NCBI RefSeq assembly: GCF_040095835.1
Contig: NZ_JBBMFT010000006.1
Location: forward strand, 62,001-126,000
Reading direction: 5' to 3'
Length of the DNA stretch: 64,000 nt
Source: Flavonifractor hominis
GTDB lineage: Bacteria; Bacillota; Clostridia; Oscillospirales; Oscillospiraceae
Shown one piece after another: positions 40,498 to 49,599 of this stretch (positions are counted from its first letter, which is position 1; every line of letters starts with the position of its first letter). The position numbers and the translations under genes are program-made. The notes under the pieces were generated by a model, which made no database searches, was not told the origin of the DNA, and worked only from the letters and a program-made list of their open reading frames with translations.

Positions 40498-42074
40498 CGT
40501 GTTTTTCCGGGATTCTCCAGGGCGTTCCTGGGACCAATGGAGTCGGTGACCGCTACAGTTACGGTGCGCTGATAACAGGAAAAAATCGCCTCCACCCGCT
40601 CTGGAGCAGGGGGTGGGGTGAGAAGGCTCACCACCGGTACGATCACCAGGCCTGCCAGCATGCAGAAAGCGCCGGCATTGATGGGGGACTGGAGGGGAGC
40701 GGGAAAAGAACTGCCCACAAAAATATTGGCCAGCATGACCACAGTGGAGAATAGAAAGCTGCACACGCAGGCGGTCTTGGTGGTGCGCTTCCAGTACAGC
40801 CCGTACAGGAAGGGTGCCAGGAAGCTGCCCGCCAGCGCGCCCCAGGACACGCCCATCAGCTGGGCGATAAAAGTCAGGTTGGAACGGTACTGAACGATTG
40901 CCAGCACCACCGAAATAGCGATGAACACCACCACCAGTGCCCGCATCCAGCGCACCTGCTGTTTTTCACTCATATCCTTGATCATGGTGCCCTTGATAAA
41001 GTCTAGCGTGAGGGTGGAACTGGAGGCCAGCACCAGAGAGCTGAGGGTGGACATGGAGGCGGAGAGTACTAGGATGACCACCACCGCAATGAGAAGGGTG
41101 GGCAGGCCGGAGAGTATGGTGGGGATGATGGAATCATAACCGTTGGCGGCCACCTCCTCCGGGGTGGAGAACAGCCGGCCGAAGCCACCCAGAAAGTAGC
41201 AGCCCCCTGCCACGATAAGGGCGAAGACGGTGGAGATGATGGTACCCTGGGTAATAGCGTCCTCGCTCTTGATGGCATAGAACTTCTGCACCATCTGGGG
41301 CAGCCCCCAGGTGCCCAGACTGGTGAGTACCACCACACCCGCCAGACTGAGCAGGTCGGGACCAAAGAAGGAGGCGAAGATGCCAGGGGTATCGGATACG
41401 GTGGGGTCGCTTACCCGGGCCAATCCGTCCAGAGCGGCCTGTAAGCCTCCCTGGCTGCCCAGCACCGCCGCGATAACGGCGATGATGCCGAAGATCATAA
41501 TAATGCCTTGGATAAAGTCGTTGATGGCAGTGGCCATATAGCCTCCGGCGATGACATATACGCCGGTGAGCACGGCCATCACTACCACGCACACGGCATA
41601 GTCGATGTCGAAGGCCATGGCAAACAGTCGGCTCAGACCGTTATACAGACTGGCGGTATAGGGGATAAGAAAAAGAAAGATGATCACCGAGGCGGTGAGT
41701 TTCAGAGGCTTGCTCTCAAACCGCCGGCCAAAAAATTCCGGCATGGTGGCACTGTCCAGATGCTGAGTCATGATGCGGGTGCGCCGGCCCAGCACCACCC
41801 AGGCCAGCAGGGAGCCAAGGAAGGCGTTGCCCAATCCTGCCCAGGTGGAGGCGATGCCGAACCGCCAGCCGAACTGGCCAGCGTAGCCCACAAAAACCAC
41901 TGCGGAGAAGTAACTGGTACCGTAGGCAAAGGCGGTGAGCCAAGGACCCACTGACCGGCCGCCCAGTACGAAGCCTGTTACATCGGTAGCGTGGCGGCGG
42001 CAATACAGGCCGATACCGACCATAACAGCAAAAAAAATCAGTAGCAGGGAGAGCTTGATCCACAGGTCGGTCAC
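40494..42074 (-). CDS. Sodium:solute symporter family transporter
   Basis: SSS-family secondary transporter of 526 aa with about 13 helices, proline/pantothenate-permease-like. Conserved pieces: VLGGRSVGPWLTAFAYGTSYFSAVVF, split as GGRSVGPWLTAFAYGTSYF plus following residues, and LILVLSASMSTLSSLVLASSS near helix 9. I start at the GTG at 42074, which has GAGGAGGG 6 nt before it; the frame extends upstream without a site. It follows an acyl-CoA synthetase gene and precedes iorA, so import of an aromatic or other organic acid, or an amino acid, is plausible but not proven. Confidence 0.86.
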   Translation of the reverse strand: MTDLWIKLSLLLIFFAVMVGIGLYCRRHATDVTGFVLGGRSVGPWLTAFAYGTSYFSAVVFVGYAGQFGWRFGIASTWAGLGNAFLGSLLAWVVLGRRTRIMTQHLDSATMPEFFGRRFESKPLKLTASVIIFLFLIPYTASLYNGLSRLFAMAFDIDYAVCVVVMAVLTGVYVIAGGYMATAINDFIQGIIMIFGIIAVIAAVLGSQGGLQAALDGLARVSDPTVSDTPGIFASFFGPDLLSLAGVVVLTSLGTWGLPQMVQKFYAIKSEDAITQGTIISTVFALIVAGGCYFLGGFGRLFSTPEEVAANGYDSIIPTILSGLPTLLIAVVVILVLSASMSTLSSLVLASSSTLTLDFIKGTMIKDMSEKQQVRWMRALVVVFIAISVVLAIVQYRSNLTFIAQLMGVSWGALAGSFLAPFLYGLYWKRTTKTACVCSFLFSTVVMLANIFVGSSFPAPLQSPINAGAFCMLAGLVIVPVVSLLTPPPAPERVEAIFSCYQRTVTVAVTDSIGPRNALENPGKTR

Positions 42075-42088
42075 TTGCAGCCCTCCTC

Positions 42089-43726
42089 TCAGTTGGTGAT
42101 CTGAGCCTCTACCAGGCGGCCGTGGCAATACTTCTCCCGCAGAGCCGGCTTTTCGATCTTGCCGGTGGGATTGCGGGGCACCTTGTCAAAGATGACCTTC
42201 CTGGGCCGCTTGTACCGCGGCAGCTCCTGGCAGAAAGCATCGATCTCCTCCTTCGTACAGGTCATGCCCTCACGGACTTCGACGATGGCGGCGGCAATCT
42301 CGCCCAACCGGGGATCCGGCAGACCGATGACCGCAACGTCCTTAATTTTTTCAAAGCGACGAAGAAAGCCCTCGATTTGAACCGGATACAGATTTTCACC
42401 GCCGGAGATGATGACATCCTTTTTCCGATCTACCAGATAGATAAAGCCGTCCGGGTCGACCTCGGCCATGTCGCCGGTGTATAACCAGTCCCCTTTCAGA
42501 ACTTCGGCGGTGGCCTCCGGATTCTTGTAGTAGCACTGCATGACGCCGGGGCCGCTGACGATCAGTTCGCCCACCTGGCCCTGGGGCACTTCCTGTCCCT
42601 GCTCGTCCACCACTTTAGCCTGCCATAAATAGCCCGGTTTGCCGATGGCACCAACCTTTTCAATGTTTTCCACGCCCAGGTGGACGCAGCCGGGACCGAT
42701 GGATTCACTGAGACCGTAGTTGGTATCGTAGAGGTGGTGGGGGAAGAATTTTTTCCACCGGTGGATCAGGCTGGGCGGCACCGGCTGAGCGCCAATATGC
42801 ATCAGCCGCCATTGATCCAGCAGATAGTCATCCAGATTGACCGCCCCGCTGTCGATGGCGTCCAGGATGTCCTGGGCCCAAGGCACCAGCAGCCAGACGA
42901 TGGTACACTTCTCTTCCGTGACTGCCCGGAGGATCCACTGGGGGGAGACGCCACGCAGAAGCACCGCCTTGCCGCCGGTGGCCAGGGAGCCGAACCAGTG
43001 CATTTTGGCTCCCGTGTGGTACAGCGGCGGGATACACAAAAAAACGTCCTCATGGGTCTGACCGTGGTGATGCTGTTCGGTGAGACAGGCGGAAAGCAGA
43101 GCCTTGTGGTTATGTAAGATGGCCTTGGGGAAGCCGGTGGTGCCGGAGGAGAAATAAATGGCGGCCAGATCGCTGAGCTCCAAATGGACCGGCGGATTTT
43201 CAAAGGAGCAATACATCACCAGCTCCCGGTAACTCTCAGCAAAGGCGGGGACCTTATTGCCTACGTAAAACCACTGCCGCACTCGTCCCAGAGTGGGCAG
43301 AATAGGCTCCAGCCGGTCGATGAACTCCGGGCCGAACACCAGGGCCTCCACATCCGCGAGATCCAGACAGTACTGAATCTCATCGGAGGAATAGCGGAAA
43401 TTCAGAGGCACCGCCAGACACCCGGCTTTCAGAATGCCAAAGTAGATGGGCAGCCACTCCAGACAGTTCATCAGCAGGATGCCCACTTTGGCCCCCCGCT
43501 TCAGTCCCCGGCTCAGCAGGAGATTTGCAAACCGGTTGGCCTTCTTGTCAAACTGCCCCCAGCTCATCTCCCGGCGGTAGGGCTCATCCGGGCGGTTGCG
43601 CTCGATCAGGCTATACTCCCGCCAGGTGGCGGCCCGGTCCCGTTCCTCCGAGGGGTTAATCTCTACCAGTGCTGTCTCATCCCGGTACAGCCGGGCATTG
43701 CGTTCCAAAAATTCTGTAATCACCAT
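42089..43726 (-). CDS. AMP-dependent acyl-CoA synthetase
   Basis: Acyl-CoA ligase of 545 aa of the long-chain/medium-chain fatty acid or aryl acid type. Motifs: AIYFSSGTTGFPKAILHNHK (P-loop), TNYGLSESIGPG, and DWLYTGDMAEVDPDGFIYLV followed by RKKDVIISGGENLYP. It activates a carboxylic acid to CoA thioester. It shares an operon (14 bp gap) with the sodium symporter, suggesting uptake plus activation of the same acid. The acid is unknown; proximity to IorAB/PaaK favours an aromatic acid. Confidence 0.9.
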   Translation of the reverse strand: MVITEFLERNARLYRDETALVEINPSEERDRAATWREYSLIERNRPDEPYRREMSWGQFDKKANRFANLLLSRGLKRGAKVGILLMNCLEWLPIYFGILKAGCLAVPLNFRYSSDEIQYCLDLADVEALVFGPEFIDRLEPILPTLGRVRQWFYVGNKVPAFAESYRELVMYCSFENPPVHLELSDLAAIYFSSGTTGFPKAILHNHKALLSACLTEQHHHGQTHEDVFLCIPPLYHTGAKMHWFGSLATGGKAVLLRGVSPQWILRAVTEEKCTIVWLLVPWAQDILDAIDSGAVNLDDYLLDQWRLMHIGAQPVPPSLIHRWKKFFPHHLYDTNYGLSESIGPGCVHLGVENIEKVGAIGKPGYLWQAKVVDEQGQEVPQGQVGELIVSGPGVMQCYYKNPEATAEVLKGDWLYTGDMAEVDPDGFIYLVDRKKDVIISGGENLYPVQIEGFLRRFEKIKDVAVIGLPDPRLGEIAAAIVEVREGMTCTKEEIDAFCQELPRYKRPRKVIFDKVPRNPTGKIEKPALREKYCHGRLVEAQITN

Positions 43727-43790
43727 CGGATTCTCTCCCTCTCTCCCAGCGGCGGTATGGGCCGGGGAAAATATGGTTTTTATGCCGATT

Positions 43791-43819
43791 ATTTTACCGC
43801 TTTAAATGGGCGAAGTCAA
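43791..43819 (-). promoter_or_regulatory. Promoter of the acyl-CoA synthetase-symporter operon
   Basis: -35 TTGACT (43814-43819), 17-bp spacer, -10 TAAAAT (43791-43796). The remaining gene-free stretch up to 44009 shows nothing further that I can name. Confidence 0.75.
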
Positions 43820-44009
43820 GAGCGGGATGCAAAGACAGGGAAATACTTTTATGCTGCGTACCCTGTATGGATGGCGTGTGCAGCATAGATCTCTGTCAGA
43901 TCCACAGAGTACGCCGTATCGGAAAAGGGTCGGGGAGGATTAGCCATCCAAGCGTCAGCGCTTTTGCTTAATATAGGAGCCGTGGCGGCAAAATATCCAC
44001 TCCTTTCTC

Positions 44010-44083
44010 TTGACAACTTTACTTGTCAATGGTATCCTATAATTGACAAGCAAAGTTGTCATTATGACAAAGATAATTGTCGA
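44010..44083 (+). promoter_or_regulatory. Promoter with three operator dyads of the Xre-DUF3169 operon
   Basis: Three dyads share the form TTGACAA-N6-TTGTCAA: 44010-44029 (perfect), 44043-44062 and 44064-44083. Centres are 33 and 21 bp apart, close to three and two helical turns. The first overlaps the -35 TTGACA (44010-44015), which has a 17-bp spacer to TATCCT (44033-44038); TATAAT at 44038-44043 overlaps. The likely ligand is the Xre protein encoded just downstream. Confidence 0.8.
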
Positions 44084-44098
44084 TTAGGAGGCGAGACG

Positions 44099-44305
44099 AT
44101 GCCACTCTATAACCGGTTGAAAGAGCACCGAGCCCGGTTGGGAGTCAACCAGCAGGAACTGGGCCGCATGGCGGGGGTATCCCGGCAGACCATCAGCCAG
44201 ATCGAGCGGGGGGACTACTCCCCCTCCGTCACTCTGGCCCTGAAGCTGGCCAAACTGTGCGGTGTCACCGTAGAGGATATTTTCTGCTATAAGGAGGATG
44301 AATGA
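44099..44305 (+). CDS. Xre-family HTH transcriptional regulator (68 aa)
   Basis: Single-domain Cro/C1-type regulator. The helix-turn-helix reads GVNQQELGRMAGVSRQTISQ followed by IERGDYSPSV, then VTVEDIFCYKEDE. TTAGGAGG precedes the ATG at 44099; the frame is open upstream but over the operator region. It is translationally linked to the DUF3169 gene and probably binds the three TTGACAA-N6-TTGTCAA dyads. Confidence 0.9.
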   Translation: MPLYNRLKEHRARLGVNQQELGRMAGVSRQTISQIERGDYSPSVTLALKLAKLCGVTVEDIFCYKEDE

Positions 44306-44306
44306 G

Positions 44307-45050
44307 ATGAAGGATCAGGTCACACGGGAAAATCGCAAGGCACTGCCCAAGTTTGTTGGTACGGTGCTCCTGTTTGCGTTCCTGGGAGGAATCGGCGGCT
44401 TTATTGTGACGTTTGCGGGAGTCTCCGGGGTGGCTGACTGGGCGGAGACGGGTCTGAAGGGGCTGCTGGCGGCGGTGGTACCCTGGGGCATTCCGGTGAG
44501 TTCACTGGTACTGCTGGGCATCGGGCTGGGGCTATACCGCTCTGCAAAGGGGCGGTACAGCCGCTGGGACGGGGAGGACGAGGACCTGGCGGATGGCATA
44601 GAGACTACTCTCAGCTATGTGCTGCTCTTCACCTCCCTGGCAGTCATCCTGGATTTCTTCTTCCTGTCAGCCGCCTTTTTGACCTCCCTGCCCCTGATAC
44701 CCGTCCTCTGCTTTGTGGTCTCCGTGGTGCTGAGCATGGTGCTCCAGCAGAAGGCGGTGGATCTGACCCGGCGGATGAACCCGGAAAAGCAGGGCAGCGT
44801 GTATGACACCAAGTTCCAGAAAAAGTGGATGGATAGCTGTGACGAAGCGGAAAAAGCCCAGATCGGTCAGGCGGCTTATCAGGCTTTCCGGGTGGCGGCT
44901 GGTACCTGTCTGGGGCTGTGGGTGGTGTTCACGATACTGAACTTCTCCTTTGATATTGGCCTGCTGCCCGCTCTGGCGGTGTTGGTAATCTTCGGGGTGC
45001 TCCAGGTCACCTACTGCTTGACCTGCATCAAACTCAGCTGCTCCAAATAA
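44307..45050 (+). CDS. DUF3169 family membrane protein
   Basis: Membrane protein of 247 aa with about six helices in three pairs (residues about 14-35, 50-75, 100-150, 198-240). It matches DUF3169, which typically travels with a small Xre regulator. AAGGAGG (44291-44297) is 9 nt before the ATG at 44307 and abuts the earlier in-frame ATG at 44298, so the later start is preferred. The Xre stop codon sits between them. Function unknown; the pair may be a membrane-stress or peptide-response unit. Confidence 0.85.
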   Translation: MKDQVTRENRKALPKFVGTVLLFAFLGGIGGFIVTFAGVSGVADWAETGLKGLLAAVVPWGIPVSSLVLLGIGLGLYRSAKGRYSRWDGEDEDLADGIETTLSYVLLFTSLAVILDFFFLSAAFLTSLPLIPVLCFVVSVVLSMVLQQKAVDLTRRMNPEKQGSVYDTKFQKKWMDSCDEAEKAQIGQAAYQAFRVAAGTCLGLWVVFTILNFSFDIGLLPALAVLVIFGVLQVTYCLTCIKLSCSK

Positions 45051-45053
45051 AAG

Positions 45054-45086
45054 AAACGGCCGGTCCCAAAGAGGACCGGCCGTTTT
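45054..45086. terminator. Bidirectional terminator between the DUF3169 gene and hydA
   Basis: A 13-bp stem AAACGGCCGGTCC/GGACCGGCCGTTT with a 6-nt loop, between convergent genes. Confidence 0.88.
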
Positions 45087-45093
45087 ATTCGGC

Positions 45094-46848
45094 TTACACC
45101 CGGTAGCGTTTCTGTTTGATATAGGAGCAGTGGAGCAGGGAATGTGCCTTGTGGCTGCCGGGATGGCCCAAGAAGTCACGGTAGACCGTCTGGACCACCG
45201 GGTTATCATGACTGCGGCGGTAGGGCATTCCCTCATCCTGACGATAGAGGGCAGCGGCCCGCAAAGCCTTAATGTCGGTGAAGTTACGCACGTCGGCGTG
45301 CTGGATGGGCTGGCCGCCGCCGTTGATGCATCCGCCGGGGCAGGCCATGAATTCCACAAAGTCATAGTGCAGCGAGCCGTCCCGCATGCCATCCAGCACC
45401 AGCTTGACGTTGTGCAGACCGGAGGCGACGCACACCTTCACCGTACGTCCGGGCAGCTCATAGCTGGCCTCCTTGATGCCCTCCATACCGCGCACTTCAT
45501 GGTACTCCAGCGGGGCCATACCCTTGCCGGTGAGTTCTTCCACCACGGTGCGCAGGGCGGCTTCCATCACGCCGCCGGAGGCGCCGAAGATAGTGGCCGC
45601 GCCGGTGGATACGCCCAGCAGCGGGTCAAACTCCTCGTCAGGCAGGTGGTCGAAGAGCAGCCCGGCCTGAGTGATCATACGGCCCAGCTCCCGGGTGGTG
45701 AGGGACACGTCCACCGGCATGCAGCCGTTGGGCAGGCGCTGTTCCTCCCGCAGGACCTCATATTTCTTGGCGGTACAGGGCATGATGGACACCACATAGA
45801 TGTCGTGGGGATCGATGCCCGCCTGCTCGGCGTAATAGGTCTTGACCAGGGAACCGAACATCTGCTGGGGGGATTTGCAGGAGGAGACATTGCGGAGCAT
45901 GTCGGGGGCGTGCTGCTCCATGTAGCGGATCCAGCCGGGAGAGCAGGAGGTGATGAGGGGCAGGGGTTCCTCCTCCCGCAGACGGTTGAGGAACTCTGTG
46001 CCCTCTTCCAGAATGGTGAAGTCGGCGGCCGTGTCTACGTCGAATACCTTATCAAAGCCAAGCCGGCGCAGAGCGGTGACCATCTTGCCCTGTACATTGG
46101 TGCCGATGGGCATGCCGAAGCACTCGCCCAGGGTAACCCGGATGGAAGGGGCGGGGCCCACCACCACGTGCTTCTTGGGATCGGCCAGAGCGGCCAGCAC
46201 CTTACCGGTGTCGTCCTTTTCACTCAGCGCGCCGGTGGGACAGGCCACAATGCACTGACCGCAGGAGACACAGTCCACCTCGCTCAGATCCCGGTCGAAG
46301 GCGCAGCCAATGTGGGTGGAAAAGCCGCGATCATTGGGGCCGATGACGCCAACCTCCTGCACGTTGCGGCAGACGGCGGTGCACCGGCGGCAGAGCACAC
46401 ACTTGGAATTGTCCCGCACCAGATGGGGGGCCGAGGCCTCAATCTGGGGAGGCATGTTGTCGTTGGCGTAGCGCACGGCGTCAATGCCAAGGTCGCTGGC
46501 CAGCTGGCGCAATTCGCACTGGCTGTTGCGGGAGCAGGTAAGGCAGTCCATCCGGTGGTTGGAGAGAATGAGCTCCAACGTGAGCTGGCGGGAGCGGCGG
46601 ACCCGCTCGGTGTTGGTGAAAACCTCCATACCCTCGCTGACCGGATAGACGCAGGAGGCCACCAGAGTCTTGGCCCCTTTTACCTCCACCACGCAGATAC
46701 GGCAGGCGCCGATCTCATTGATGTCCTTCAGAAAACAAAGAGATGGGATATTGAAACCCGCGGAGCGGGCCGCTTCCAGCACCGTGGACCCAGCGGGAAC
46801 GGTGACGGGGATGTTGTTGATGCGCAGCGATACCATTTTTTCGTCCAT
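45094..46848 (-). CDS. hydA: NADH-dependent [FeFe] hydrogenase, catalytic subunit
   Basis: Catalytic hydrogenase subunit of 584 aa. Order: N-terminal [2Fe-2S] domain (CRICVVEVKG), the His/Cys cluster motif NHRMDCLTCSRNSQCEL, and two [4Fe-4S] sets (CVLCRRCTAVC; CVSCGQCIVACP). The H-cluster domain has loops TSCSPGW, MPCTAKKYE and MACPGGCINGGGQP. It reduces protons or oxidises H2 with NADH/ferredoxin as partner, together with the NuoF- and NuoE-like subunits encoded just upstream in the operon. Maturases HydEFG are not in the window. Confidence 0.94.
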   Translation of the reverse strand: MDEKMVSLRINNIPVTVPAGSTVLEAARSAGFNIPSLCFLKDINEIGACRICVVEVKGAKTLVASCVYPVSEGMEVFTNTERVRRSRQLTLELILSNHRMDCLTCSRNSQCELRQLASDLGIDAVRYANDNMPPQIEASAPHLVRDNSKCVLCRRCTAVCRNVQEVGVIGPNDRGFSTHIGCAFDRDLSEVDCVSCGQCIVACPTGALSEKDDTGKVLAALADPKKHVVVGPAPSIRVTLGECFGMPIGTNVQGKMVTALRRLGFDKVFDVDTAADFTILEEGTEFLNRLREEEPLPLITSCSPGWIRYMEQHAPDMLRNVSSCKSPQQMFGSLVKTYYAEQAGIDPHDIYVVSIMPCTAKKYEVLREEQRLPNGCMPVDVSLTTRELGRMITQAGLLFDHLPDEEFDPLLGVSTGAATIFGASGGVMEAALRTVVEELTGKGMAPLEYHEVRGMEGIKEASYELPGRTVKVCVASGLHNVKLVLDGMRDGSLHYDFVEFMACPGGCINGGGQPIQHADVRNFTDIKALRAAALYRQDEGMPYRRSHDNPVVQTVYRDFLGHPGSHKAHSLLHCSYIKQKRYRV

Positions 46849-46862
46849 GTCCGTTCCCTCCC

Positions 46863-48665
46863 TTACTGCTTATAAATAGCGCCAAAGCGGCAGTGGTCCA
46901 TACAGGCGCCGCACTTGATGCATTTGGACTGGTTGATGATGTGGGGGGCGCGCACCGCGCCGGAGATGGCGCCGGTGGGACAGCCCTGGGCACAGCGGGT
47001 ACAGCCTTTGCACTTGGCCGGGTCCACCACGTATTGGATGAGGGCCTTGCACACCCCGGCAGGGCAGCGTTTCTCATACACGTGGGCCTCAAACTCCTCC
47101 CGGAAGTGCTTCAGAGTAGAGAGCACCGGGTTGGGTGCAGTTTGTCCCAGACCGCACAAAGCGGACTGCTTGATGTGGTTGCACAGCTCCTCAATGGTGT
47201 CCAGATCCCCCGGTTCGCCGTTGCCCTCGGTAATCTTGGTCAACAGGCCCAGCAGACGCTTGGTACCGATGCGACAGGGGGAGCACTTGCCGCAGGACTC
47301 ATCCACGATAAACTCCAGGTAGAACTTGGCGATATCCACCATACAGTTGTCCTCATCCATGACGATGAGGCCGCCCGAGCCCATCATGGAGCCGATGGCA
47401 CCCAGGGATTCATAGTCGATGGGGGTATCGATGAGGGACGCGGGGATGCACCCGCCGGAAGGACCGCCGGTCTGGGCAGCTTTAAATTTCTTGCCGCCGG
47501 GCACGCCGCCGCCGATATCCTCCACCACCGTGCGCAGGGTAGTGCCCATGGGAACCTCCACCAGGCCGGTATTGGTGATCTTGCCGCCCAAGGCAAAGAC
47601 CTTGGTGCCCTTGCTCTTTTCCGTACCGATGGAGGCAAAGGCCCCGGGGCCATGGTTGAAGATCCAGGTGATGTTGGCGTAGGTTTCCACGTTGTTGAGG
47701 AGGGTAGGCCGGTCAAAGAGACCCTTGACCGCCGGGAAGGGGGGACGGGTCTTGGGCTCGCCCCGGTGACCTTCAATGGAGCGCATAAGGGCGGTCTCCT
47801 CGCCGCAGACGAAGGCACCGGCGCCCAGCCGCAGTTCCAGATCAAAGTCAAAGCCGGAGCCAAAGATATTTTTACCCAGCAGGCCGTATTCCTTGGCCTG
47901 GCCAATGGCGGTTTCCAGGCGCTGCACTGCGATGGGATATTCCGCCCGGACGTAGATGTAGCCCTGGTGGGCGCCCACGGCGTAGCCGGCGATGGCCATG
48001 GCCTCCAGCACGCTGTGGGGATCGCCCTCCAGCACGGAGCGGTCCATGAACGCGCCGGGGTCGCCCTCGTCGGCGTTGCAGCAGACATACTTGATGCCGT
48101 CCGGGCTGACGGCGTCGTGAGTGAACTGCCACTTCATGCCGGTGGGGAAGCCTGCGCCGCCCCGGCCGCGCAGGCCGGAGGCCTTGACAGTGTCGATGAC
48201 CTGCTGGGGCGGGATGTGTTCGGTGAGGATCTTGCCCAGAGCCTCATACCCGTCCACACCGATGTACTCATCGATGCTCTCAGGGTTGATGACGCCGCAA
48301 TTGCGCAGGGCGATGCGTTTTTGATGCTTGTAAAAACGGGTCTCATTCAAAGAGGTGGCGGGCGCTTCATTCCCCTCGTTCCGGTTGAGCAGCCGTTTGA
48401 CGATGCGTCCCTTCACGATGTGTTCGGAGACGATCTCCTCCACATCATCCACCGTGACATGGGTATAGCAGGCTCCCTCGGGGTAAATGGTGACGATGGG
48501 GCCCAGGGCGCACAGACCGAAGCAGCCGGTGCGTACCACCTTGGCTTCCTTGTCCATACCCTGAGCGGCCAACTGCTTTTCAAATTCCGCAATGATCTTG
48601 GGGCTTTCCGAGGAGGAACAGCCGGTGCCGGTGCACACCAGGATATGGGAGCGGATCAAACTCAT
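46863..48665 (-). CDS. hydB: NuoF-like flavoprotein subunit of the NADH-linked hydrogenase
   Basis: Diaphorase subunit of 600 aa. An N-terminal thioredoxin-like [2Fe-2S] part is present (CTGTGCSSSESPKII). The NADH/FMN-binding core has GLRGRGGAGFPTG and ADEGDPGAFMDRS. The [4Fe-4S] motif is CGKCSPCRIGTKRL, followed by a C-terminal two-cluster ferredoxin domain (CKGCTRCAQGCP; CIKCGACMDHC). It passes electrons between NADH and HydA. In electron-bifurcating enzymes this subunit is HydB. It lies 14 bp upstream of hydA. Confidence 0.94.
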   Translation of the reverse strand: MSLIRSHILVCTGTGCSSSESPKIIAEFEKQLAAQGMDKEAKVVRTGCFGLCALGPIVTIYPEGACYTHVTVDDVEEIVSEHIVKGRIVKRLLNRNEGNEAPATSLNETRFYKHQKRIALRNCGVINPESIDEYIGVDGYEALGKILTEHIPPQQVIDTVKASGLRGRGGAGFPTGMKWQFTHDAVSPDGIKYVCCNADEGDPGAFMDRSVLEGDPHSVLEAMAIAGYAVGAHQGYIYVRAEYPIAVQRLETAIGQAKEYGLLGKNIFGSGFDFDLELRLGAGAFVCGEETALMRSIEGHRGEPKTRPPFPAVKGLFDRPTLLNNVETYANITWIFNHGPGAFASIGTEKSKGTKVFALGGKITNTGLVEVPMGTTLRTVVEDIGGGVPGGKKFKAAQTGGPSGGCIPASLIDTPIDYESLGAIGSMMGSGGLIVMDEDNCMVDIAKFYLEFIVDESCGKCSPCRIGTKRLLGLLTKITEGNGEPGDLDTIEELCNHIKQSALCGLGQTAPNPVLSTLKHFREEFEAHVYEKRCPAGVCKALIQYVVDPAKCKGCTRCAQGCPTGAISGAVRAPHIINQSKCIKCGACMDHCRFGAIYKQ

Positions 48666-48677
48666 ATCATACCCTCC

Positions 48678-49046
48678 TCATTCCGCCGCGCCGATGGTGT
48701 ACTCTTCCACCACGCGGCCGTTGACCAGATGTTCACTGACGATGGAGGCCACCTTGTCGGGAGTCATCTTTACATAGGTGACCTTTTCCTGCCCGGGTAC
48801 ATAGACTTCTACAATGGGCTCCAGCCGGCACACGCCGATGCAGCCGGTCTGGGACACGGTCACGTTTTTCAGTTCCCGCTTGGCCACTTCTTCCAGAAAG
48901 GCGTTGAGTACCGGGCGGGCGCCGGCGGCGATGCCGCAGGTGGCCATGCCCACCACCACCCGGATGCGGTCCTCGCCCGCGTCCCGCAGGTCGATCTGGC
49001 TGCGCATCCGGTCGCGGATTGCCTTGAGTTCTTCCAGAGTTTTCAT
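48678..49046 (-). CDS. Thioredoxin-like [2Fe-2S] ferredoxin
   Basis: Small electron carrier of 122 aa with the thioredoxin-fold [2Fe-2S] pattern: first cysteines in GMATCGIAAGARPVL, last pair in QTGCIGVCRLEP. It is encoded between the sensor-like ATPase and hydB, a common position in clostridial hydrogenase operons. It may shuttle electrons to HydB. Confidence 0.9.
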   Translation of the reverse strand: MKTLEELKAIRDRMRSQIDLRDAGEDRIRVVVGMATCGIAAGARPVLNAFLEEVAKRELKNVTVSQTGCIGVCRLEPIVEVYVPGQEKVTYVKMTPDKVASIVSEHLVNGRVVEEYTIGAAE

Positions 49047-49050
49047 TCCT

Positions 49051-49599
49051 TCATCCCCTTTGTTCGTTCAAAGCAAGCTCCTGTTCCTGCAGATAGTCGC
49101 GGACCCAGAGGACTACCTCCGGCTCGGCGAGGGAAATGCCGTCGCCCAGCTGTTCCCGTACCAAAGCGGTATCGAAGGTGAGACAGGTTCCGCCGGCGCG
49201 GTGGAGGTACCGGACCTCCAACTCCGGCGCGCCCTGCAGCAACAGGGAAATGGTTCCGGCCATGTCCCCTATGGGGGGACAATCGATGTGGTCTGTGCAA
49301 AAACGGGCGGTGACTGTAGTGCCCACGCCCAGTGTGCTGGCGATCTCCAGTGTGCCGCCCGTCTGCTCGGTTGCCAGGCGCAGCAGGGGCAGACCCAGCC
49401 CCATCTTCCGTGTGGTGCGGGTAGTGGTGAAGGGATCGCTCACCTGCGAGAGCAGCTCGGGTGACATACCCGTGCCGTCGTCGGTGATGGTCAGGGTGAG
49501 GACCCCGTCCTCCTCGGCCAGGGTGATGTCCAGGTGTTTGGCCTGGGCGGTGACGGAGTTTTGGGCAATATCCAGCGCATAAAGGGCAATCTCTTTCAA
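49051..49599 (-). CDS. HATPase_c domain protein in hydrogenase operon
   Basis: Histidine-kinase-type ATPase domain of 182 aa without HisKA: N box ALDIAQNSVTAQA, G1 ITDDGTGMSPEL, G2 MGLGLPLLRLATEQTGG. The C-terminal about 70 residues are extra. I start at the TTG at 49599 because AGGAGG lies 9 nt upstream; an open frame reaches 49716 but is low-complexity. Proteins like this act as anti-sigma-factor-type kinases or redox-linked switches, but its partner is unknown. It is embedded among hydrogenase subunits. Confidence 0.8.
   Translation of the reverse strand: MKEIALYALDIAQNSVTAQAKHLDITLAEEDGVLTLTITDDGTGMSPELLSQVSDPFTTTRTTRKMGLGLPLLRLATEQTGGTLEIASTLGVGTTVTARFCTDHIDCPPIGDMAGTISLLLQGAPELEVRYLHRAGGTCLTFDTALVREQLGDGISLAEPEVVLWVRDYLQEQELALNEQRG

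Noticed and set aside
46893..49181. Plus-strand open frame of about 760 codons opposite hydB
   Set aside because: Antisense shadow of hydB and the ferredoxin gene; no ribosome site, no recognisable domain.
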